The translations under genes and the position numbers were made by a program. Of a stretch of DNA of 6,385 nucleotides, positions 1-5,751 are shown piece after piece. How positions within the stretch are numbered: the stretch's first letter is position 1; every line of letters starts with the position of its first letter. The notes beneath the pieces were generated by a model. It had not been told where the DNA came from, did not search any database, and worked only from the letters and a program-made list of their open reading frames with translations. This DNA comes from JBEKEX01 sp050013615 (lineage in GTDB: Bacteria; Chloroflexota; Anaerolineae; Anaerolineales; Anaerolineaceae). The stretch is from positions 1-6,385 of the forward strand of contig JBEKEX010000175.1 of NCBI GenBank assembly GCA_050013615.1, given 5' to 3'.

Positions 1-1
1 G

Positions 2-949
2 GGAGTACTGGTCCTCACTGTGGAACCTCTTCCTGCCTCCGGAATAAATCACTGGCTCGATATCATCGGCTTGACTCTGGAAGCCGGAGCCATCATGCTG
101 ATCATCATCGCCCCGCTTGGCGCAATCTTTGGTTTCTTCTTCTCCCGCGGGTTGACCAATCGCTTGAAAAAATTGAGCGCAGTATCAGAAGCCTGGGGAA
201 AGGGTGATTTCCAGGTAATGCCCCCCATCGATGATTCACCGGACGAAATCGGTCAGCTCAGTTTAAAAATGCGTGAAATGGCTGAAAAGATTAGCAATTT
301 GCTTCAGGATCAAAAGGCGCTTATCGAGATGAAAGAAAGAAATCATCTTGCCCAGGAATTGCATGATACCGTCAGACAGCAAAACTTCGCCACTCTCATG
401 CAGATCCGCGCCGCCAAAAATCAAATTGCCAAACAACCGAATGCGGCCACGAACGCATTGATCGAGGCAGAAAATCTTTTGAAGAATACCCAGAATGAGT
501 TGGGTAATCTGATCGGCGAAATGCGCCCGCCCGAATTAGAAGGCAAAGGTCTGGCTGAGGCATTGAAAGAATACATACAGACCTGGAGTCAACAAGCCTG
601 CATCCCCGTCGATTTTCAGATGACAGGCAATCGGCAATTACCTTACGATGTTGAAAAAGCCTTTTTCCGGGTTGCCCAGGAAGCGCTCTCCAATGTTCTG
701 CGCCACAGCCGGGCAACGAAAGTGGATATTCGATTACTTGCCTTACCGGAAGAAACTCGCCTGGTAGTACAAGACAATGGTATTGGTTTTAACCCCAAGC
801 AGATAAATGGAACAGAATTTGGAATAGCTAGTATGCAGCAACGGGTTAACGAGTTTGGAGGAACTCTCGATATCAGCAGCTCGCCGGAAACAGGAACTTG
901 CATCACCATCATGAAGCCGGTTAATAATTACCTCCGGAAGGATCTTTAA
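2..949 (+). CDS. Sensor histidine kinase, LiaS/NarX type (HAMP-HisKA_3-HATPase_c), 5'-truncated by window edge
   Basis: The C-terminal part of a membrane sensor kinase that autophosphorylates on histidine and passes the phosphate to the response regulator encoded next. The frame is open to the left edge, so the GTG at 20 is probably an internal valine; the sensor domain and first membrane helix would lie outside the window. Numbering from that valine: a hydrophobic helix at about 22-41, HAMP at about 42-95, and a coiled-coil linker into the HisKA_3 H-box ELHDTVRQQ with the phospho-acceptor at His115. The HATPase_c domain follows, with N-box EALSNVLRHS (Asn224), G1 box DNGIGF (252-257) and G2-like FGIASM (268-272). 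The order matches LiaS/DegS/NarX-like kinases, which pair with LuxR-type regulators. The stop overlaps the next start (TAATG). Family assignment is firm; the signal sensed cannot be inferred. Confidence 0.92.
   Translation, partial: GVLVLTVEPLPASGINHWLDIIGLTLEAGAIMLIIIAPLGAIFGFFFSRGLTNRLKKLSAVSEAWGKGDFQVMPPIDDSPDEIGQLSLKMREMAEKISNLLQDQKALIEMKERNHLAQELHDTVRQQNFATLMQIRAAKNQIAKQPNAATNALIEAENLLKNTQNELGNLIGEMRPPELEGKGLAEALKEYIQTWSQQACIPVDFQMTGNRQLPYDVEKAFFRVAQEALSNVLRHSRATKVDIRLLALPEETRLVVQDNGIGFNPKQINGTEFGIASMQQRVNEFGGTLDISSSPETGTCITIMKPVNNYLRKDL
936..942 (+). promoter_or_regulatory. Ribosome-binding site of the response regulator, inside the kinase gene
   Basis: GGAAGGA lies six bases before the ATG at 949, inside the last codons of the kinase gene. 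With the one-base stop/start overlap it supports this start and translational coupling of the two proteins. Confidence 0.7.
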
Positions 950-1599
950 TGCAAAAGCCAATTCGAGTGGTGATTGTCGACGATCACAATGTTGTACGGA
1001 TCGGCATCAAGACTTTCCTGGACACAACGGAAGGCATTTTGGTTGTCGGAGAGGCCAATGGTGGTCAACAAGCGCTACAGGTCATCGAAAAAGCACACCC
1101 TCATGTCGTTTTGATGGATTTGATCATGCCGGGGATGGATGGGGTGGAAACCACGCAACGAGTCAAGGATCAATTTCCTTCGATCCAGATCATCATCCTT
1201 ACCTCATTCCATGACGACGAACATATTTTCCCGGCAATTCGCGCTGGAGCGCTGTCTTATGTATTGAAAGATATTGACCCGGATGACCTTGCAGATGTTA
1301 TTCGCAAAGCAGCCACAGGTGAAGCCGTATTAAACTCCCGGGTGGCAGCCCGCTTGGTGCATGAATTCCGCGGCGATCAAGATAATTCCATTAATCCATT
1401 TACCGAACTCACGAAGCGTGAACTGGACGTATTGCGATTGATCGGAACCGGTAAGAATAATCACGATATCGCCGAGTTGCTGTTCATCAGCGAAAATACG
1501 GTCAAAACCCACATTGCAAATATCCTCAGCAAACTCCACTTAACTGATCGTACCCAAGCCGCGGTTTTTGCCTGGCAATCCGGATTGATCAAACGGTAA
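949..1599 (+). CDS. Two-component response regulator, NarL/FixJ type (REC + LuxR HTH)
   Basis: A cytoplasmic transcription regulator of 216 residues, normal length for the NarL/LiaR group. The receiver domain (about 5-120) has the acidic pair Asp11-Asp12, phospho-acceptor Asp57 in VLMDLIMPGMDG, the switch Thr85 in ILTSF and the conserved Lys107 in YVLKD. After a linker, the LuxR-type helix-turn-helix covers about 153-213, with LTKRELDVLRLI and the recognition region ISENTVKTHIANILSKL. The ATG overlaps the kinase stop by one base and has a good ribosome-binding site, so this is the kinase's cognate partner. All phosphorylation residues are present, so it should be functional. Its targets are not visible: no autoregulatory promoter is in view because the operon starts outside the window. 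A strong hairpin terminator follows. Confidence 0.95.
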   Translation: MQKPIRVVIVDDHNVVRIGIKTFLDTTEGILVVGEANGGQQALQVIEKAHPHVVLMDLIMPGMDGVETTQRVKDQFPSIQIIILTSFHDDEHIFPAIRAGALSYVLKDIDPDDLADVIRKAATGEAVLNSRVAARLVHEFRGDQDNSINPFTELTKRELDVLRLIGTGKNNHDIAELLFISENTVKTHIANILSKLHLTDRTQAAVFAWQSGLIKR

Positions 1600-1614
1600 C
1601 ATTCAAGTCATTAT

Positions 1615-1656
1615 AAAAGGTCTGGCGGTTCAATGAACCGCCAGACCTTTTCTTTT
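1615..1656. terminator. Bidirectional intrinsic terminator between the response regulator and hppA
   Basis: A perfect 17-bp inverted repeat (1615-1631 with 1635-1651) encloses a 3-base loop (AAT). The right arm ends in TTTT and continues CTTTT on the plus strand. On the minus strand the matching arm also ends in TTTT, from the AAAA at 1615-1618. It lies 15 bases after the regulator's stop and 18 bases after the end of hppA on the opposite strand, so it can serve both convergent genes. The core of the stem is GC-rich (GGTCTGGCGG). Confidence 0.9.
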
Positions 1657-1674
1657 GCGATCAAACCAACGAGG

Positions 1675-3996
1675 CTATTTCTTTTCCTCAACCGGCTGTG
1701 CTGCCAGTTCAGGCGCATGTTTTTTACTCTGCATAATGGCCCAAATGACCACTGCAGCCAGGACAGCCGCAACGATCAGCTCGGCTGTCGTATTACTTGA
1801 ATAGCGGACAATAATTGGCGCAGCAAGCAGGCTGATCAAGTTCACAACCTTGATCATCGGGTTGATCGCCGGTCCGGCCGTATCTTTCAGCGGGTCACCG
1901 ACGGTATCACCCACCACACTGGCCTTGTGACGTTCCGAGCCCTTGCCGGTGTTGGCAGCAATGTCGCTGGGTTCATCCTCGATCGATTTCTTGGCGTTAT
2001 CCCAAGCGCCACCTGCGTTTGCCATGAAGACGGCTAATGCCTGGCCGCTCAAGATCACGCCGGCCAGGAAACCGCCCAAAGCTTCCACACCCAATGCCAG
2101 TCCAACGACCAGCGGAGAAAGCGCCGCAATGGTTGCCAGAGGCAGTAATTCTTTCTGTGCCGAGCGGGTGGAAATTCCCACCACCTGGGCGTAATCCGGC
2201 GCAACGGTACCTTCCATGATGCCGGGGATGCGGAACTGACGACGGACCTCTTCAACGATCTGACCAGCCGCACGGCTGACGGCTCGGATAGAGAAGGAGC
2301 TGAACAGCCAAGGCAACACACCGCCGATCAAGAAACCGACGAAGACTTGCGTGTCAGAAATTCGGATAGCGTCCATCGTCGGCAGGCCAAGCTGGCCCTG
2401 CACCTGGGTGACATCGGTAATAAATGAAGCAAATAAGCTGACTGCCGCGATCACGGCCGATGCAATGGCAACACCCTTGGTGATGGCCTTGGTGGTGTTA
2501 CCAACAGCATCCAGGTCGGCCATGATCTGACGGGCCTTGATCGTTTCCTCATCTTTCATATCATGCCAAGCCATCTCACCGATGCCATTGGCATTATCGG
2601 CAATGGGACCATAAGAGTCCATTGCCACGTTGTTGCCGGTGTGGCTGAGCATGCCGATACCGATCATGGCAATGCCGTACAGAATATACGCCGCCGATGA
2701 ACCATGGTACAAGAGGAAGGCAAAGATGAAAGAGACCGCAATGATCCCGGTGGCCCATACTGCGGATTCCATTCCCAGCGACAAGCCGGAAAGGATCGTG
2801 GTCGCCGCGCCGGTCTTTGTGGAAGACACAATTTCCTTGACCGGTGCACGTTTTGTCGACGTGAAATAGGAGGTCAGCGGGTTGAAGGCAATCGCCAGGC
2901 CTACGCCAATTGCGGTGAGCACTGCCAGCCGCCAATCATGGGCGTATAAGAACGCCACCACGAACGCCCAAAATACGGTGTTGACGCTGGAAACTTCGTA
3001 AGAACGGAACATTGATTCTTCCGCATCATGAGCACGCAGAAAACCAGGAGCCTTTGCCCAGTACGGAACGGTCAAAGTTCCCAGGATGGAGCTGATCACA
3101 CCAATGGCACGGATGATCAACGGGTAGACGATCCATACGATGCTATGGGCTGGATCCACCTGGCGCAGCGCCAGGCCCAGGATCAGCGCAGAGACGATGG
3201 TTACTTCATAGCTCTCGAAAATATCGGCCGCCATGCCGGCACAATCGCCCACATTGTCACCCACCAGGTCAGCAATGACTGCTGCGTTGCGGGGATCATC
3301 TTCCGGGATGTTCTGCTCGACCTTACCGACCAGGTCGGCGCCCACATCAGCCGCCTTGGTGTAAATGCCGCCGCCCACCCGCATGAACAAGGCCAATAGC
3401 GTGCCGCCAAAACCAAAGCCCAGCAGCACATCAGGCGAAGCTGCCCCGAAGATAATGAAGATGATGGTGCCGCCCAGCAGCCCCAACCCATCGGTCAGCA
3501 TACCGGTAAAAGTGCCGGAGTAGTACGCAATGGACAGGGCTTCATTGAAGCTGCGCCGGGAAGCAGATGCAGCGCGCACGTTGGCCTGGATCGCCATGCG
3601 CATGCCCAACTGGCCGACGATCAAGGAGAAACTGGCGCCCGCCACAAAAGCCAGCATACGGCCAATTGCAATGGTAATCACCGTATTGTGGGGGAATAAT
3701 TGTGTAGCCTCAGGCGTCGGTGAAACTACGTAAACGCTCAAGAAAAGAGCAACCGCCATGAAAGCGACCACCGGGAGGATGATCTGCAGTTGCTTCTGCA
3801 AATAGGCGTTAGAACCTATGCGAACCGCATTCCATACCTCCTGCATTTTGTCGGAGCCCTTGTCTTTTTTCAAGACGCCGCTCCGCAGCCATTGAGCATA
3901 TACCAGGCTGATCAACGCCACTGCCAGGATGCTCAGCAAAGCAATTTGCTCAAACGACCCCAAACCCAACCTTGAATACAGTCCCAAAATATCCAT
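1675..3996 (-). CDS. hppA: K(+)-independent membrane-bound H(+)-translocating pyrophosphatase
   Basis: An integral membrane enzyme that hydrolyses pyrophosphate and pumps cations across the cytoplasmic membrane. Its 773 residues are somewhat longer than most bacterial members (about 650-720). The family signatures are present in order: GGGIYTKAADVGADLVGKVE (208-227), PEDDPRN (231-237), the Asp-rich DLVGDNVGDCAGMAAD (243-258), DSYGPIADNA (460-469), DAVGNTTKAITKG (496-508), GGAWDNAKK (662-670) and VVGDTVGDPLKDTAGPA (694-710). These supply the Asp and Lys residues that bind Mg-pyrophosphate. Lys503 and Thr506 replace the Ala and Gly typical of K(+)-dependent enzymes, so it should be K(+)-independent and, by family rule, proton-pumping. 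Many hydrophobic helices span the protein, and a short charged tail ends in EEKK. The ATG start has GGAGAGAAG five bases upstream. It is transcribed alone from an extended -10 promoter. Confidence 0.97.
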   Translation of the reverse strand: MDILGLYSRLGLGSFEQIALLSILAVALISLVYAQWLRSGVLKKDKGSDKMQEVWNAVRIGSNAYLQKQLQIILPVVAFMAVALFLSVYVVSPTPEATQLFPHNTVITIAIGRMLAFVAGASFSLIVGQLGMRMAIQANVRAASASRRSFNEALSIAYYSGTFTGMLTDGLGLLGGTIIFIIFGAASPDVLLGFGFGGTLLALFMRVGGGIYTKAADVGADLVGKVEQNIPEDDPRNAAVIADLVGDNVGDCAGMAADIFESYEVTIVSALILGLALRQVDPAHSIVWIVYPLIIRAIGVISSILGTLTVPYWAKAPGFLRAHDAEESMFRSYEVSSVNTVFWAFVVAFLYAHDWRLAVLTAIGVGLAIAFNPLTSYFTSTKRAPVKEIVSSTKTGAATTILSGLSLGMESAVWATGIIAVSFIFAFLLYHGSSAAYILYGIAMIGIGMLSHTGNNVAMDSYGPIADNANGIGEMAWHDMKDEETIKARQIMADLDAVGNTTKAITKGVAIASAVIAAVSLFASFITDVTQVQGQLGLPTMDAIRISDTQVFVGFLIGGVLPWLFSSFSIRAVSRAAGQIVEEVRRQFRIPGIMEGTVAPDYAQVVGISTRSAQKELLPLATIAALSPLVVGLALGVEALGGFLAGVILSGQALAVFMANAGGAWDNAKKSIEDEPSDIAANTGKGSERHKASVVGDTVGDPLKDTAGPAINPMIKVVNLISLLAAPIIVRYSSNTTAELIVAAVLAAVVIWAIMQSKKHAPELAAQPVEEKK

Positions 3997-4001
3997 AAAT
4001 T

Positions 4002-4010
4002 CTTCTCTCC
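4002..4010 (-). promoter_or_regulatory. Ribosome-binding site of hppA
   Basis: Reading the minus strand, GGAGAGAAG is followed by five bases and the hppA ATG. This fixes the start, whose protein begins directly with the expected first membrane helix. Confidence 0.75.
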
Positions 4011-4078
4011 ATCGAACAAGATTTTCCTTCGGGGTATATAAAAATAAATCCCGGAGATTACGGACAGTGTTTAAAAAC

Positions 4079-4089
4079 GCAAATTGCGA
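4079..4089. repeat. Small palindrome near the predicted hppA transcription start
   Basis: CGCAA-A-TTGCG is a perfect 5-bp inverted repeat around one central base, just downstream of the hppA -10 box. Its place makes it a possible operator, but a palindrome this short could be chance. Confidence 0.3.
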
Positions 4090-4091
4090 GC

Positions 4092-4100
4092 ATTATATCA
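4092..4100 (-). promoter_or_regulatory. Predicted hppA promoter, extended -10
   Basis: On the minus strand the sequence reads TGATATAAT: a consensus TATAAT (4097-4092) with the TGn extension directly before it. No convincing -35 hexamer lies 16-18 bases upstream, as is common for extended -10 promoters. Transcription would begin near 4085 and give a leader of about 90 bases. Confidence 0.6.
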
Positions 4101-4118
4101 CATACCAATTGCAGTATG
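4101..4118. repeat. Interrupted inverted repeat in the hppA -10/-35 spacer
   Basis: CATAC and GTATG are complementary arms around an 8-base AT-rich centre, directly upstream of the hppA extended -10. This would suit a dimeric regulator competing with polymerase. It is seen once only, with 5-bp arms, so the assignment is tentative. Confidence 0.3.
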
Positions 4119-4253
4119 GCTGAAAAAAGACTCCATCAACTATACACTTTCGGAAGTGATGGATAGCGCCGACCACAACCTTCCAGCACATACCACCATG
4201 GGTGAATCGTTCAAAAATCACAACGTTTTCGTGCTATCCTTTTGCGTATTTTT

Positions 4254-4262
4254 TGCTACAAT
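4254..4262 (+). promoter_or_regulatory. Predicted promoter of the Yip1-family gene, extended -10
   Basis: TGCTACAAT gives a near-consensus -10 (TACAAT) with a TGn extension, preceded by a T-rich tract (4240-4254). No clear -35 is visible at the usual distance. Transcription would start near 4269, about 33 bases before the ATG. It is arranged divergently with the hppA promoter about 155 bp away. Confidence 0.5.
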
Positions 4263-4291
4263 CTCTATCAAATGAAATCATATTGATTCAC

Positions 4292-4297
4292 GGAGAG
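4292..4297 (+). promoter_or_regulatory. Ribosome-binding site of the Yip1-family gene
   Basis: GGAGAG sits four bases before the ATG at 4302. It supports this start over later ATG codons such as those at residues 31 and 39. Confidence 0.65.
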
Positions 4298-4301
4298 AAT
4301 T

Positions 4302-5102
4302 ATGACCAACCCATCCCCTTTCGTTTTCGATTCGAATGAGCCTAGCCCTTCCGCACCACCGCCGTCTACGCCCATCGTACCCACGCCGGAAATGACACCG
4401 CCCAACCGGGAACCCATGACCTGGATGGAGCTTTGGGCCAGTGCGTTAACTTCGCCCAAAGTATCAACGTATGAAGATATCATGGCGGACCCCAAGGCCA
4501 AGACCAGCCCCTATCTTTGGCTAGCGCTTTCTTTTTTTGTGGCCACGCTTATCTCAGTGCTACTCCGGCAAATCTTTGGGGCAGCAGAAACCCGGTGGAT
4601 TTATCAATGGCTTGAGCAATTCGGAGGGAATGCCAGTCTATTCAACAATCCGGGCTTGAGCACAGCAGGCACCGGCACTTCTCTTATCGCAACTATCTGC
4701 TGCCTACCCGTCGGGGTGATCATCGAGTTGCTATTTTTCATCATCGACGTTGGCCTTATCACCCTCTTTGCCAAAATTGTCGGCGGGACAGGCAGTTTCT
4801 CCGAGTTGGCATTTGCCTTTTCAGCATTTACGGTTCCGGTAACATTTTTTTCTAGCATCATCGGATCGGTCCCATTTGTCAGTTGCCTTGGCATATTCAT
4901 TGGGATTTACGTGCTGGTTCTGCGTTGTATTGCGGTCAAGGTCGTCCACAAATTAAGTTGGGCCCGCACCATCGTTGCTACGTTCGTCATCCCCTTGGTG
5001 CTGATTCTTATCCTCTTTGCGCTATTCTTCGGTTTAGTATATGCCGCAGTTTCCACCTTCATCCAACATAACCCCTCGATACTCAATGGGCTTCCCACGT
5101 AA
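4302..5102 (+). CDS. Yip1-domain membrane protein with proline-rich cytoplasmic N-terminus
   Basis: A 266-residue predicted integral membrane protein. Residues 1-40 are disordered and rich in Pro and Ser (SAPPPSTPIVPTPE). A short amphipathic stretch follows, with WMELWASALTSPKVSTYEDI, like the segment that precedes the membrane region in bacterial Yip1 proteins. Hydrophobic segments lie at about 71-91, 127-158, 168-186, 188-212 and 222-250. The Yip1 signatures are the KIVGGTGSFSELAFAFSAFTVP stretch (158-179, with GGTGSF as core) and the following VLVLRCIAVKVVHKLSWAR region (204-222). Yip1 proteins in eukaryotes act in membrane traffic; bacterial members have no established role, and none is claimed here. 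No signal peptide or catalytic motif is visible. It appears monocistronic, with its own promoter and terminator. Family assignment is fairly sure, function unknown. Confidence 0.85.
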   Translation: MTNPSPFVFDSNEPSPSAPPPSTPIVPTPEMTPPNREPMTWMELWASALTSPKVSTYEDIMADPKAKTSPYLWLALSFFVATLISVLLRQIFGAAETRWIYQWLEQFGGNASLFNNPGLSTAGTGTSLIATICCLPVGVIIELLFFIIDVGLITLFAKIVGGTGSFSELAFAFSAFTVPVTFFSSIIGSVPFVSCLGIFIGIYVLVLRCIAVKVVHKLSWARTIVATFVIPLVLILILFALFFGLVYAAVSTFIQHNPSILNGLPT

Positions 5103-5128
5103 TCAGGCTACTGGCACCAGAGATTCAA

Positions 5129-5169
5129 AAACAGACTGTGATATTGTCATCACAGTCTGTTTCTTTTTT
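5129..5169 (+). terminator. Intrinsic terminator of the Yip1-family gene
   Basis: A perfect 14-bp stem (5129-5142 with 5149-5162) and a 6-base loop are followed by CTTTTTT, 26 bases after the stop codon. On the minus strand the arm ends in TTTTGAA, so it may also stop transcription of the convergent broken hydrolase gene, less efficiently. Confidence 0.88.
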
Positions 5170-5185
5170 GCTACGAACTGTGTGG

Positions 5186-5739
5186 TTAAGATACCAAAGT
5201 CTTGACCACTTCCACGCCGCTGAGTGCCATGTGGTAAAGAAAGACTGCGTGCAGCAAATCACCCGGGTGTGGGAAAGCGCCGATCTCTTTTGCCAGTGCC
5301 AGGGGCGTATCGTACGTGTCCACGCAATCGGCCGGCAGAACCACCCGGCGCTTGAGCTGGCGGGCGTTGGCATCCAGGCGCAAGTGCATGGCGAGCTGGT
5401 AGCTGCACAGGTCGGTGCAATCGCCTACCACGATGAAAGTGTCCACCGACAGGTGAGAAGCCAGCCACTCGACCAGCCCCGTGTTCAAGCCCGAAGCAAT
5501 CGAGTTTTTTGGCATCACCTTGATTTGATCAAAGAATGGCAACGCCTTGAAAGCATCCACAGTCTCTGCTTCAGCCGTGCCGCGCACACAATGCGGCGGG
5601 AAAGAGCCAAATTCCACCGCATCCGGCTCGTGCGTATCCTGGATCAAGACGATATTCCGCACGCCGCGTGACCAAACTGCCGGACCCATCCATCGAGATA
5701 ATCCATAAATTCTTTGGACTGCTCATACAACTCACTCAT
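5186..5739 (-). pseudogene. Broken isochorismatase/nicotinamidase-family hydrolase (internal deletion with frameshift)
   Basis: Remains of a cysteine hydrolase that would convert nicotinamide to nicotinate. The natural start is the ATG at 5739, with GAGG five bases upstream, and reads MSELYEQSKEFMDYLDGW. This frame then goes out of register and stops at 5644. From about 5689 down to the stop at 5186 a second frame carries the rest of the enzyme (167 residues from the ATG at 5689). It has metal-binding-type residues in IQDTHEPD (Asp18, His20) and PPHCVRGT (His33), a catalytic Lys61 in MPKNS and the nucleophile Cys95 in GDCTDLCS. The segment between, which should hold the catalytic Asp and first beta strand, is absent; I estimate roughly 50 residues lost by comparison with usual family length. 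The ATG at 5689 has no clear ribosome-binding site. A real mutation and an assembly error are both possible. The nicotinamidase role is inferred from the neighbouring gene. Confidence 0.78.
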
Positions 5740-5744
5740 GGCAA

Positions 5745-5748
5745 CCTC
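5745..5748 (-). promoter_or_regulatory. Ribosome-binding site at the original start of the broken hydrolase gene
   Basis: GAGG on the minus strand, within AGTGAGG, lies five bases before the ATG at 5739 in the 12-base gap after the phosphoribosyltransferase stop. It marks 5739, not 5689, as the evolved start. Confidence 0.55.
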
Positions 5749-5751
5749 ACT

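Noticed and set aside
20..22. GTG as the true start of the histidine kinase
   Set aside because: The frame is open to the window edge, no ribosome-binding site precedes it, and a kinase with HAMP directly after one helix should have a sensor domain and another helix upstream.
3028..3399. 123-codon open frame inside hppA on the plus strand
   Set aside because: It is a shadow of the conserved hppA coding sequence, with no independent start signals.
4022..4056. Possible riboswitch or attenuator in the hppA leader
   Set aside because: Only a weak hairpin with a mismatch and a long AT-rich loop can be drawn; there is no recognisable riboswitch core or U-tract.
4084..4275. Possible 63-codon gene in the divergent intergenic region
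   Set aside because: It has no ribosome-binding site, its composition is not protein-like, and it overlaps both predicted promoters.
5138..5671. 177-codon open frame on the plus strand
   Set aside because: It lies antisense to the hydrolase remains, begins inside the terminator hairpin and shows no recognisable family features; the minus strand clearly encodes an enzyme.
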